Source: JAHCHG01 sp041745765
Lineage (GTDB): Bacteria > Acidobacteriota > Blastocatellia > Pyrinomonadales > Pyrinomonadaceae
DNA length: 9,984 nt
Reading direction: 5' to 3'
NCBI GenBank assembly: GCA_041745765.1
Contig: JBGTIH010000069.1
Span: 1 to 9,984 of the forward strand
A model generated the notes under the pieces. It searched no databases and was not told the DNA's origin. It saw only the letters and a program-made list of their open reading frames with translations. The stretch's first letter is position 1, and the number at the start of each line of letters is the position of its first letter. The position numbers and the translations under genes are program-made. Positions 1 to 6,969 of this stretch are shown one piece after another.

Positions 1-324
1 CTGACGGGCTTGCCTTTCTGGGATACGCAGTGCGGTTTCAAAGCGTTTAATATGCGCACATTCCGCCCGCTGCTCGACGTAATGCAGATCGAACGGTTCG
101 GTTTCGATGTCGAATTTTTATTTGTGGCGAATCTTCACGGTTTGAATTTAAACGAAATCCCGGTTCGCTGGGATCACGACGAACGCACGAAGGTCAATGT
201 TTTCCGCGATTCGCAGAGAATGTTCAACGAAGTTCGCCTGATTCGCAAAAATGCCAAAAAAGGCGTTTATGATCTGAGCAAAAAACAAAAAGTTGAAGTT
301 AAAGAAAAAGCTCTGGCGGAATGA
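1..324 (+). CDS. Family 2 glycosyltransferase, dolichyl-phosphate-mannose-synthase-like (C-terminal part)
   Basis: The reading frame is open from the first base of the window, so the 5' end is missing; 107 residues and a TGA stop are visible. The visible part has the C-terminal signature of DPM1-like GT2 enzymes, which move a sugar from a nucleotide donor to a polyprenyl phosphate on the cytoplasmic face of the membrane. The signs are DTQCGFKAF near residues 8-16, the FGFDVE block near 33-38 (acceptor and metal side of the active site), EIPVRW near 52-57, and a TKVNVFRDS-like stretch after it. The tail is Lys/Glu-rich and has no membrane helix, so this resembles the soluble DPM1-type ending and not the GtrB type with two C-terminal helices. 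The sugar and acceptor cannot be told from this fragment. A TTG at position 10 could be read as a start, but the upstream codons (LTG) continue the family motif. Confidence 0.88.
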   Translation: MTGLPFWDTQCGFKAFNMRTFRPLLDVMQIERFGFDVEFLFVANLHGLNLNEIPVRWDHDERTKVNVFRDSQRMFNEVRLIRKNAKKGVYDLSKKQKVEVKEKALAE

Positions 325-328
325 TCGA

Positions 329-352
329 AGCGCAGTGCGTTTCCACCCTTGC
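329..352 (+). repeat. Diverged direct copy of the adjacent element's arm
   Basis: These 24 bases match 384-407, the core of the left arm of the neighbouring inverted-repeat element, at 20 of 24 positions. Both share AGCGC at the start, GCGTTTCC in the middle and CTTGC at the end. It begins five bases after the glycosyltransferase stop codon. It suggests that the intergenic region holds more than one generation of the same repeat family. Confidence 0.5.
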
Positions 353-372
353 TATAAACGCAAAAAGCGAGA

Positions 373-522
373 AAACAGACTGGAGCGCGGGGCGTTTCCC
401 CGCTTGCATGAGCGTGACAGCGCAAAAAAGGCCTCCATTGCAATAATCTTGATTTTATTTGGAACATTTGTTCGTCCTTTCGGACTCATGCAAGCGGGGA
501 CGCTTGCGCTCCAGTCTAGTTT
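373..522. repeat. Inverted-repeat (REP/MITE-like) element upstream of pdxJ
   Basis: The left arm (378-412) and right arm (485-516) are near-complementary. Both begin, on opposite strands, with GACTGGAGCGC and end with CCCCGCTTGCATGAG. They differ by a short GGGGCGTTT versus AAGCGT stretch. Similarity continues weakly outward to about 373 and 522. The spacer is 72 bp and carries no gene. The element nearly fills the gap between the glycosyltransferase and pdxJ, and its right end lies about 20 bp before the pdxJ start codon. Dispersed palindromic repeats of this kind are typical of REP or MITE families, but no transposase is in the window and I cannot see a target duplication. Confidence 0.72.
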
Positions 523-540
523 GGAATAATTTTAATAATT

Positions 541-1296
541 ATGACCGCAAAATTAAATGTCAATATAGATCACGTGGCAACCATCCGTGAAGCGCGAAAA
601 ACCATCGAACCGAGTATTATTGCCGCCGCCGTCGTCTGCGAACAAGCGGGCGCGGACGGCATCACCGTTCATCTGCGCGGCGACCGGCGGCATATTCAGG
701 ACCGCGACATCGAACTTCTGCGCGATGTTGTGACGACTTACTTAAACGTCGAAATGGCGGCGACCGATGAAATGATTCAGATTGCGCTTCGCACGAAACC
801 CGATGCGGTTTCGCTCGTGCCGGAAAAACCGAACGAAATTACGACCGAAGGCGGTTTGGATGTTTTGAAAAATCTTTCAACCGTCGGGGAAGCGGTCAAA
901 CAATTGCGCGATGCGGGAGTTTTCGTCAGCATTTTTCTCGATCCGGTCAAAGAACAAATTGAAGCGGCGCAGCACATCGGCGCTCAGCAGGTCGAACTCT
1001 GCACGGGCGAATACGCCGTATTGACGCTCGGCGCAAGATCGTCGCACGGCGAAGGCGCAATGCGTGCCGCGCAGGAAATCAAACGCATTGATTCCGCCGC
1101 TTCACACGCCGGAGAACTCGGCTTAAAAGTCGCCGCCGGACACGGACTGACCTATCGAAATGTCGGCGCACTCGCGCAAATCTCCGAAATCACGGAATTC
1201 AATATCGGACACAACATTATTTCCCGCGCCGTTTTTACAGGGCTTTATCGCGCTGTCGAGGAAATGAAACAAGCGATAAAACAATCAAATTATTAA
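541..1296 (+). CDS. pdxJ: Pyridoxine 5'-phosphate synthase PdxJ
   Basis: PdxJ condenses 1-deoxy-D-xylulose 5-phosphate with 3-amino-2-oxopropyl phosphate to form pyridoxine 5'-phosphate, the ring-closing step of the DXP-dependent vitamin B6 pathway, in the cytoplasm. The 251-residue protein has the family's usual length for a single TIM barrel. The expected blocks appear in order: KLNVNIDHVATIREAR (4-19), AGADGITVHLRGDRRHI (36-52, phosphate- and substrate-binding His/Arg), LNVEMA with the putative catalytic Glu71 (68-73), VSLVPEKP (90-97), ELCTGEYA with Glu152 (152-159), AAGHGLTY with His201 (198-205) and NIGHNIISRAVF (221-232). The ATG at 541 puts the conserved N-terminal block where it should be. 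There is no Shine-Dalgarno at normal spacing; a lone GGA lies 15 bp upstream. No pdxA or other B6 gene is in view. The gene converges on the small gene at 1312-1677 with a 15-bp gap and no clear terminator. Confidence 0.97.
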   Translation: MTAKLNVNIDHVATIREARKTIEPSIIAAAVVCEQAGADGITVHLRGDRRHIQDRDIELLRDVVTTYLNVEMAATDEMIQIALRTKPDAVSLVPEKPNEITTEGGLDVLKNLSTVGEAVKQLRDAGVFVSIFLDPVKEQIEAAQHIGAQQVELCTGEYAVLTLGARSSHGEGAMRAAQEIKRIDSAASHAGELGLKVAAGHGLTYRNVGALAQISEITEFNIGHNIISRAVFTGLYRAVEEMKQAIKQSNY

Positions 1297-1311
1297 AACT
1301 TGTCCTTTGAT

Positions 1312-1677
1312 TTACGCGGCAGTTACCTGCGATTTGTCGCTTTCATTTTTCAAAATATAACCGTAGCTCGACTCGATTGCCATAACTGCATCTTCCAGCG
1401 TTTTCGGATGTTTTTCCGCGTTTTGCAGAATCATATTCCAGATTTCTTCATCTGAATAATCCGTTCTGCCTTTCTCCACACAGAAAACTTTGTAGGTGAT
1501 GCGATGGACGATTTCATTGAGCCATTTTGCCCGCTCGATCCGCTCATCTTCGGGAATTCCCTCCATAAACAAAATACCGCGCATCGGAACGGTTAAAAAA
1601 TGCGCCAATAATTCATAAAAATAAGTTTTCTGCTCCTTTTCTAAAGCCCCGATTGATTCGACAAAATTAAAATTCAT
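1312..1677 (-). CDS. Small protein of unknown function
   Basis: I do not recognise this 121-residue protein. It is supported as a real gene by a good Shine-Dalgarno (GGAG on the minus strand, 1685-1688) seven bases before the ATG and by ordinary amino-acid composition. It also fits neatly between pdxJ and a repeat-rich spacer with no overlap. The sequence is mostly helical and acidic, with no signal peptide or membrane segment, so it should be cytoplasmic. Visible features are an aromatic N-terminal third (KTYFYELLAHFLTVPMRG, about 17-34), a charged middle (EDERIERAKWLNEIVHR), one Cys near residue 66, and a C-terminal helix ending in a polar tail. The region around IPEDERIERAKWLNEIVHRI could be an interaction helix, but that is only a guess. 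It is transcribed toward pdxJ, so readthrough from either gene would make antisense RNA. Confidence 0.72.
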   Translation of the reverse strand: MNFNFVESIGALEKEQKTYFYELLAHFLTVPMRGILFMEGIPEDERIERAKWLNEIVHRITYKVFCVEKGRTDYSDEEIWNMILQNAEKHPKTLEDAVMAIESSYGYILKNESDKSQVTAA

Positions 1678-1722
1678 AACTTTACTCCATTCTTTTTTCA
1701 GATAATTTTTGATTACCGAAAA

Positions 1723-1750
1723 ACGATATTTTACCGCTTACCTTTTTCAA
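1723..1750 (-). promoter_or_regulatory. Possible promoter for the small unknown gene
   Basis: On the minus strand, TTGAAA (1745-1750, five of six to the -35 consensus) is followed after 16 bp by TATCGT (1723-1728, four of six to the -10). It sits between the gene start at 1677 and the edge of the large palindrome at 1755. A TAAAAT at 1728-1733 is a competing -10 candidate with poor -35 spacing. The call rests on the match alone. Confidence 0.25.
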
Positions 1751-1754
1751 AAGC

Positions 1755-2122
1755 GATAAATTTCACTATTAATGTGAGTCAAGAGTAGAAATCATTCGGT
1801 TTTCATTCTTTCAGCCTGTTTTAATAGGCTTTCGTGCGTCCGCGCACGTTTTAGCCGCGTCATTTATGCCGCAGAACGAATTTTTTTAATACCGAAAGGG
1901 CGTTTTAACGTCCTTTCTAACGGCTTGAGCCGAACTGTCTAAATTGCTAAAGCGGAAAAAGGAACGTTAAAACGCCCTTTCGGGTAATTAACCGGAACGA
2001 TCCGCGCCATAAATGACGCGGCTAAATGCCGCGAAGCGCGGAAAGCCTGTTAAAACAGGCTGAACAATCAACGGTGAATTCACTTTTCTACTCTTGATTC
2101 GCATTATTAATAGATTTTTATC
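1755..2122. repeat. 368-bp compound palindrome made of nested hairpins
   Basis: The whole stretch reads as one long imperfect inverted repeat. The outer left arm (1755-1917) is complementary to the right arm (about 1961-2122). Shared blocks in order are GATAAA, CTATTAAT, TCAAGAGTAGAAA, TCAGCCTGTTTTAA, AGGCTTTC, TTAGCCGCGTCATTTATG, CCGAAAGGGCGTTTTAACG. The arms also contain local hairpins: CAGCCTG/AGGCT at 1812-1830 and 2044-2061, CGTGCG/CGCACG at 1833-1848, GAAAGG/CCTTTC at 1894-1917, CCGCG/CGCGG at 2029-2041, and a small CGGCT/AGCCG hairpin at 1921-1932 close to the centre. No reading frame of note lies inside. It may be a MITE-like or REP-cluster element, or encode a structured RNA; the sequence alone does not decide. 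Confidence 0.8.
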
Positions 2123-2192
2123 TTTCCGACAAACTGTAATAAATCTACGTGCGTTACGAAGAACTTTTGCCGTTGTTTTTTGATTTTTTGCA

Positions 2193-2240
2193 GAAAAGCC
2201 CGAAAGTTTCAGATAATTTGCTGAAACTTTCGGGCTTTTC
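2193..2240 (-). terminator. Perfect 20-bp hairpin after the kinase gene
   Basis: Arms 2193-2212 and 2221-2240 are exact complements over 20 bp with an 8-base loop. The hairpin starts 17 bp beyond the kinase stop codon. Read on the minus strand, the 3' arm ends in GGGCTTTTC, so a short U tract is part of the stem; what follows is A-rich, not a free U tail. Position and strength favour a rho-independent terminator or a strong 3' stabilising hairpin for the kinase mRNA. The opposite strand has the same stem, so it could work both ways. Confidence 0.65.
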
Positions 2241-2257
2241 GATAAGCGTTAAGAAAT

Positions 2258-5074
2258 CTAAGAAGCAGCTTCGGCATCTTTGATCAAGACCAGATCGCTG
2301 TTGGTGATGCCGCGCACGATAAGGAGTTTTTTGCCGTCTTTTGACCACGTAAAATCTATTAAATCGCCGGATTTGAATTCGGTTAATTGTTTTTCCTTTT
2401 TATCTTTAATATTTATATTCCAAATATTGTGATTTTCTTTTTTGGTAATGAACGTCAAAGATTTGCCGTCGGGCGACCATTTGTATTTGTTGTGAAGATT
2501 AAACTTCATCTCGGAAACCTGCTCGCCGACGACCGCGCCGTTTTTGACCGGAACAATGCGAACGCTCATATTGAAATCCGAAGTTTTGCTGTCGTATTCG
2601 ATTGAAAGATACGCGAGCGAATTGCCGTCGGGCGAAATCTGCGGCATCAGATTCGAGGTTTTGCTTTCCGGCAAAAGCGGCGTTGCTTCGCCACCCTCGA
2701 TGGAAACCATCATCAAAATTCCCTTGCCGCCGCCGCTCGCTTCGCGTGAAAAAAATACGGTTTTACCGTCGGCAGAAACGCTCGGTTGTCCGTCGCGTCC
2801 GTTCGGCGCGGTCGTCAATTGAACGGGATTGTTTCCGTCGGCATCCATTCGCCAGATTCCGTAGGAATTATTCCGGTTTGAGGTGAAAACAATATATTTG
2901 CCGTCGGCTGTCGGAATCGGATTGAAATTAAAATGGCTGTCCGCCGTCAGAGTTTTTTCGCCGCTGCCGTCTTCATTGACCGAATAAATATTTATATCTT
3001 TTCCGATGATGCGCGAATAGAGAATTCTGCCGTCCCGCATTTGCGAAATGCCGAGATGTCCGAGAAAAGTGCGGCTTTCGCTCAAAACCTGTTGATTTTC
3101 CTTCGTTTCGGGATTAAACGCCGTCAAACCCGAAATCCGGTCAATCTTTGTCGTAACAATTGTTTTGCCGTCCGCTGAAACGCTCAGACTCGCATAATCG
3201 CTCGTGTCAGTCGTTACCTGTTTGAGCGCACCGTCGGGAACGGATGAATGCCATATTTGCATATTATCTTCGGTGTTTCGTTTGCCGATAAAGATAATTC
3301 CCTGATTATTTCCCAAAAATTCAAAATTATGCGCCGCCACCCAGCCTTCGCGGTTTAGTGTGCTTAATTCTTCAGGTTCGCGGGCTTCTTTATTTTCCTG
3401 ATTTATATCAATCGTAATGATTTTTATCTCAGGCGACGGTTGACTGATATTTTTATATCCGGCAATCAGTAATTTTTCACCGGTTTGCGACCAAACCGCG
3501 CTGTTGAATCTGTCGTAGCCGACTGTTTTAGTATTGCTGAACTGTTGGAGATTTCCGCCTTCATTGTCAGCCACAAAAACCGTGTCGCCGCCGTCAGTCG
3601 GATTATGGCGGATAAAGGCAAGCTGTTTTCCGTCGGGCGAAAAAGTAATTCTTGAATCTATGTCATAAATAATTTTTTTGCTTTGTCCGCCGAGCGTCGA
3701 AACACGGTTGAGCGTTCCGACACCGTTTTCTACCTGAACATAATAGACAAATTCGCCGTCAGGTGAAAAAGTCGGCTGAATAAAACCTTTGGACGAAACC
3801 GGAACAATCTCGATTGTCGTGTCATTCGTCAATTGACGAACTACCAACCGGGATTGTCCGCTTTGCATATCAACAAATGCGACAAATTTGCCGTCAGGCG
3901 AAACGGCTGCCGAATGCGATTTTCCATTGTTGGTTTTGCTCGAAACCTGAATTGATTGAAATACAGGCGTGATATTTCCTAAAAGATTCGGCAGATAAAA
4001 CCACGCTCCGGCGGCAACCGTTACGGCAAAAGCGACAATAAGAATCGGCAAAATTCGCCAGCCGATTTGCTTTGCAACCTTATTTTCCTGCGTCTGCACC
4101 CAATTTTGTTTTCTGCCCGTTGAATTCTCCGCCGAAATCGTCCGGTGAATCAAGGTTTTATTTTCGCTCGTATTATGTTTGGAATTGGTTGTCGAATGCG
4201 AAAGATGAATCGCCGTGTTTTCGGCGGAATTATGTTCGAATTGCTGGCGAAAATCCCGCAGATCGAGCGAAAAATCTTTGATGCTCTGATAGCGCTGCGC
4301 CGCATTTTTCTTCAGAGATTTTCGCAGAATTCTTTGCAGTTCTTCGGGAATATCTTCAATCGGCGGCGGTTCGACGTGGATCAAAGCGGCAAGCGAATCG
4401 CTGACGGTTTCGCCCTCGAAAGGATTTTTCCCCGTCAGCATTTCATATAAAACCACGCCGAGACTCCAGACATCGGTGCGTTCGTCGGTTTCCTTGCCGC
4501 GCGCCTGTTCGGGCGACATATAGCGAACGCTGCCCATCACCATTCCGGGCTGCGTTCTGACCATTTGAACGGTTGCGTCTTCCGCGCCGGTAATGTGATG
4601 CAGAGTCGGTTTTGCCAGACCGAAATCTAGAATTTTCGCATAACCGTCGCGGCGGATCATTATATTTTCCGGTTTTATATCGCGGTGAACGATGTGCGCT
4701 TCGTGCGCGACCGCCAGCGCGTCGGCGATCTGTTCGGCAATTTTTACGGCATCGGAAACGGTCAATTCCCGGTTTTCCATTTTTTCGCGGACGGTGATGC
4801 CGTCAACAAATTCGGTGGCGATAAATAATTTATCGTCTTCTTCGCCGATCTCGTGAATGGTGATAATTCCCGGATGATTAAGCGCGGAAGCGGCGCGGGC
4901 TTCGAGTTTGAAACGCTGAACGCGCTCCAGATCACAACAAAATTCGGGCAGAAGAACTTTCAACGCGACACTCCGGTCGAGTTGCTCGTCGTGCGCGAGA
5001 TAAACTTCGCCCATTCCGCCTTCGCCGATTTTTTCACGAATTTCGTAACGCCCTAATTTTGTGCCTGAAAGCAT
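2258..5074 (-). CDS. Membrane Ser/Thr protein kinase with C-terminal TolB/WD40-like propeller
   Basis: This 938-residue protein joins a eukaryotic-type (Hanks) kinase, one membrane helix and a long beta-propeller region. In the kinase (about 9-275): glycine loop IGEGGMGEVY (16-25), Lys39 in VALKV, Glu58 of helix C, HRDIKPEN (130-137) with Asp132 and Asn137, DFG (150-152), SPE (187-189) and DVWSLG (201-206). All catalytic residues are present, so it should be active. A polar linker (about 280-335) leads to a helix near 340-361. The rest carries about eleven SPDG/SADG-type blade motifs, for example at 391, 437, 479, 633, 767, 814, 867 and 911. With a cytoplasmic kinase, the propeller should lie outside the membrane and may sense a ligand or envelope state. 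Substrates are unknown. The ATG at 5074 sits just before the kinase domain and has only a weak AAAGA as ribosome site. The gene is downstream of, and codirectional with, the GAF/GGDEF gene, with a 255-bp gap. Confidence 0.95.
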   Translation of the reverse strand: MLSGTKLGRYEIREKIGEGGMGEVYLAHDEQLDRSVALKVLLPEFCCDLERVQRFKLEARAASALNHPGIITIHEIGEEDDKLFIATEFVDGITVREKMENRELTVSDAVKIAEQIADALAVAHEAHIVHRDIKPENIMIRRDGYAKILDFGLAKPTLHHITGAEDATVQMVRTQPGMVMGSVRYMSPEQARGKETDERTDVWSLGVVLYEMLTGKNPFEGETVSDSLAALIHVEPPPIEDIPEELQRILRKSLKKNAAQRYQSIKDFSLDLRDFRQQFEHNSAENTAIHLSHSTTNSKHNTSENKTLIHRTISAENSTGRKQNWVQTQENKVAKQIGWRILPILIVAFAVTVAAGAWFYLPNLLGNITPVFQSIQVSSKTNNGKSHSAAVSPDGKFVAFVDMQSGQSRLVVRQLTNDTTIEIVPVSSKGFIQPTFSPDGEFVYYVQVENGVGTLNRVSTLGGQSKKIIYDIDSRITFSPDGKQLAFIRHNPTDGGDTVFVADNEGGNLQQFSNTKTVGYDRFNSAVWSQTGEKLLIAGYKNISQPSPEIKIITIDINQENKEAREPEELSTLNREGWVAAHNFEFLGNNQGIIFIGKRNTEDNMQIWHSSVPDGALKQVTTDTSDYASLSVSADGKTIVTTKIDRISGLTAFNPETKENQQVLSESRTFLGHLGISQMRDGRILYSRIIGKDINIYSVNEDGSGEKTLTADSHFNFNPIPTADGKYIVFTSNRNNSYGIWRMDADGNNPVQLTTAPNGRDGQPSVSADGKTVFFSREASGGGKGILMMVSIEGGEATPLLPESKTSNLMPQISPDGNSLAYLSIEYDSKTSDFNMSVRIVPVKNGAVVGEQVSEMKFNLHNKYKWSPDGKSLTFITKKENHNIWNINIKDKKEKQLTEFKSGDLIDFTWSKDGKKLLIVRGITNSDLVLIKDAEAAS

Positions 5075-5091
5075 AATCTTTTTTAATTGAA

Positions 5092-5120
5092 ATTATACAC
5101 GATCTCTTAATCTACTTTAA
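5092..5120 (-). promoter_or_regulatory. Probable kinase promoter with a short leader
   Basis: On the minus strand a perfect TATAAT (5092-5097) lies 17 bp after TTAAAG (5115-5120), a weak -35 with three of six matches. Transcription would begin near 5084-5086, leaving a leader of only about 10 bases before the ATG at 5074. That fits the lack of a clear Shine-Dalgarno at this gene. The perfect -10 is the main support, in an AT-rich region where chance matches are common. Confidence 0.4.
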
Positions 5121-5250
5121 CGCATATATTATCGAAAAGGTTTAGAAACATTTTAATCCAAAAATGTCTTCAAATCACTTCTTATTTTTATAAACTTATC
5201 CGTAATAAGAACACTTCAGAAATGAAATTTGTGACAAAAATGATACTTAT

Positions 5251-5320
<70 letters not shown>

Positions 5321-5329
5321 AAGCAATTA

Positions 5330-6625
5330 TCAATTTGAGGGTTTGTGCGGAAATTGGATTATTTTACTGTTATCCGATGTTTTTTGTTTTTGTTTTCTCA
5401 GGTGAGCGATTTTCAAGAGTTCGTGCGGTATTTCGCCGTCTTGCCAAAAGGTTGCTGTTCCGTAATTTAACTGAACGATTATTTTATTGTCGGGCGAAAT
5501 CTCATACGGACTCGTGTTAAAAATATTGTTTAAACGCTCGATAATTTCTTGTGTAATTTCTTCGGAAGCGGTCGGCAGAACGGTCAAAAATTCGTCGCTC
5601 ATCGAACGTGCCAGAAAATCCATCCGGCGAAGCTGATTTTTAATAACCTCGGCGGCAAAGTATAAAATATTATCGCCCGTTGAATGTCCGTATTTTTGAT
5701 TTATTTCGGCAAAGTTTTTTATATCAATCGTTAAAACCGTCAGCGGACGTTCATCGCGGTAGCGTTGCGATTCGGCAATCTGATTTTCCAAAACCAGATA
5801 AAAAGCGCGTTCATTCGGCAGATTCGTTAATGAATCGGTCAATGCGCTCGAAAGATTTTGTTCAAACGCCAGCGAACTTAAAAGCAACGGCGAAAATCTT
5901 TCGGCGATGGCATCAAGAAGTCTGAGCGAACTTTCGCCTAAAACTATTTCCCGATTGCCGTAAAGCTGCAAAACGCCAAAGATGTCTGAACCGCGATAGA
6001 GCGGGGCGGCAATCGCCGATTTCAATCCTGACAAGGTTTCTACCGGAAATGAAATTTTATCCAGAATAAGTTGTTTATCAATGTCGCTTCTGCCGCTTTT
6101 AAAAACCTTTCCCGCCAAACCTTTACTCGAAGAAATTTCCAGATTCGTTAAAGTTTCGGAATTTTCACCGCTCGAAAAGATAATCTTCAATTTTGTCTGA
6201 TCTTCGTTGGCTAAAAAAAGCGCACACACGGCAAACGGAATCATTTCGTTGATCCGGCTGGTTACGAGGCGAAACATATCGCTTGCTTTAAGCGATGCGC
6301 CGAAAAAAAGGCTGGCTTCTTCCAATGCCAGTAATTTACTGTCAATGTCTTCGGGAAAATATATTTCCGGGCTTTCCGTTTCGCTTTGTTCTTCCGGCAA
6401 ATCCATTTCTTCTGCCGGATGTCTTGAAAAAAAAGACAGATACCAGATTGCATACGCAACAGTTACCAACAAAACTCCCGCTATTTTCATACTCAAACTG
6501 AAAGCGGAGTTTGCCACAAAAAAAATGAAAACAAATGCCGCTAAAGAAACGGCTAAAGCCAGAAAATCTGAACCCGTATTTGAAGGAACTCTTTTTGTTA
6601 AATCTTGCAATTTCGGCTTTTTCAT
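5330..6625 (-). CDS. Two-TM GAF protein with degenerate GGDEF domain
   Basis: The 431-residue protein has two membrane helices (about 20-39 and 47-66) with a very short loop between them. An acidic linker (71-95), a GAF-type domain (about 97-255) and a GGDEF domain (about 258-410) follow, all in the cytoplasm. GGDEF domains normally make cyclic di-GMP from two GTP. Here the signature is SMSDEF (341-346): Met342 and Ser343 replace the two glycines that hold the GTP. Other parts remain: Asp301, Asn309, YGHSTGD (312-318), and an RxxD (Arg333, Asp336) placed as in an inhibitory c-di-GMP site. The second metal-motif Asp is Lys303. It is therefore probably not a cyclase; it may bind c-di-GMP or GTP, or only dimerise. 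The GAF ligand is unknown. The ATG at 6625 precedes a natural N-terminus but lacks a Shine-Dalgarno. It is upstream of the kinase gene on the same strand, and divergent from the lipoprotein genes. Confidence 0.9.
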   Translation of the reverse strand: MKKPKLQDLTKRVPSNTGSDFLALAVSLAAFVFIFFVANSAFSLSMKIAGVLLVTVAYAIWYLSFFSRHPAEEMDLPEEQSETESPEIYFPEDIDSKLLALEEASLFFGASLKASDMFRLVTSRINEMIPFAVCALFLANEDQTKLKIIFSSGENSETLTNLEISSSKGLAGKVFKSGRSDIDKQLILDKISFPVETLSGLKSAIAAPLYRGSDIFGVLQLYGNREIVLGESSLRLLDAIAERFSPLLLSSLAFEQNLSSALTDSLTNLPNERAFYLVLENQIAESQRYRDERPLTVLTIDIKNFAEINQKYGHSTGDNILYFAAEVIKNQLRRMDFLARSMSDEFLTVLPTASEEITQEIIERLNNIFNTSPYEISPDNKIIVQLNYGTATFWQDGEIPHELLKIAHLRKQKQKTSDNSKIIQFPHKPSN

Positions 6626-6689
6626 TAAAGTTGGAAAGTTTATATCTTTTACAGAAAATTTAAACTGTTTTGATAAAAGCTTTGAATTG

Positions 6690-6719
6690 AAGATAACTTG
6701 ACAAGTTGAAATAAGTCAA
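6690..6719 (-). promoter_or_regulatory. Possible promoter for the GAF/GGDEF gene
   Basis: On the minus strand, TTGACT (6714-6719, five of six) is followed after 18 bp by TATCTT (6690-6695, four of six). Transcription would start near 6683, giving a leader of roughly 58 bases. The hexamers lie on the two operator-like palindromes, so a bound regulator would block it. A TATAAA near 6639-6644 is an alternative -10 much closer to the start, without a good -35. Confidence 0.3.
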
Positions 6720-6735
6720 CACTTGACTTTACTTG
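6695..6735. promoter_or_regulatory. Operator-like cluster: two TTGAC palindromes
   Basis: Site 1, AACTTGACAAGTT (6695-6707), is a perfect 6+1+6 palindrome. Site 2, AAGTCAACACTTGACTT (6713-6729), is a perfect 7+3+7 palindrome. Their centres are 20 bp apart, about two helical turns, so two dimers would bind on the same face. An extra half-site ACTTG follows at 6731-6735. The shared core ACTTGAC occurs at 6696 and 6721. The regulator is not encoded next to it and I cannot name its family. Because TTGACA-like words also look like -35 boxes, part of the pattern may be promoter sequence. Confidence 0.45.
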
Positions 6736-6829
6736 CCTGTTACAGAACTTTACATCTGAAAGTAAAAAAAAATCTTGTAAATATAATAAAAAAAAGTTGG
6801 TAAAAATGTTTTTTTTGCTCATTTTGCAT

Positions 6830-6858
6830 TTGACTAAACAAAATTAGGTATTTATATT
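6830..6858 (+). promoter_or_regulatory. Probable promoter of the first lipoprotein gene
   Basis: TTGACT (6830-6835, five of six) and TATATT (6853-6858, five of six) are separated by an ideal 17 bp. Transcription should start near 6865, leaving a 5' leader of about 105 bases. It is the best sigma-70-like match that I found in the window. Confidence 0.55.
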
Positions 6859-6969
6859 GTCCCAATGTTCCAAAAAATTTAATTATTTGGAACTCCGATT
6901 GTTTAAAGAAGAAAACAGTCGGCAAGACTAAAAAATTTCAATCTTTGAGAAGACAGGAGAATATAAAAA

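Larger units (their letters stand above)
6626..6969. other. AT-rich divergent intergenic region
   Basis: This gap separates the GAF/GGDEF gene (-) from the first lipoprotein gene (+). It has no supported gene. It contains two operator-like palindromes, a possible minus-strand promoter, a good plus-strand promoter, several A and T homopolymers (for example around 6765-6796 and 6810-6817), and a lipoprotein leader of about 105 bases that ends in a strong ribosome site. The leader shows no obvious strong hairpin. Confidence 0.7.

Noticed and set aside
293..529. Frame of 78 codons spanning the repeat before pdxJ
   Set aside because: It overlaps the glycosyltransferase end and runs through the inverted-repeat element; no ribosome site and no protein-like signature.
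2154..2348. 64-codon minus-strand frame at the end of the kinase gene
   Set aside because: It overlaps the kinase 3' end in another frame and crosses the 20-bp hairpin; no support as a gene.
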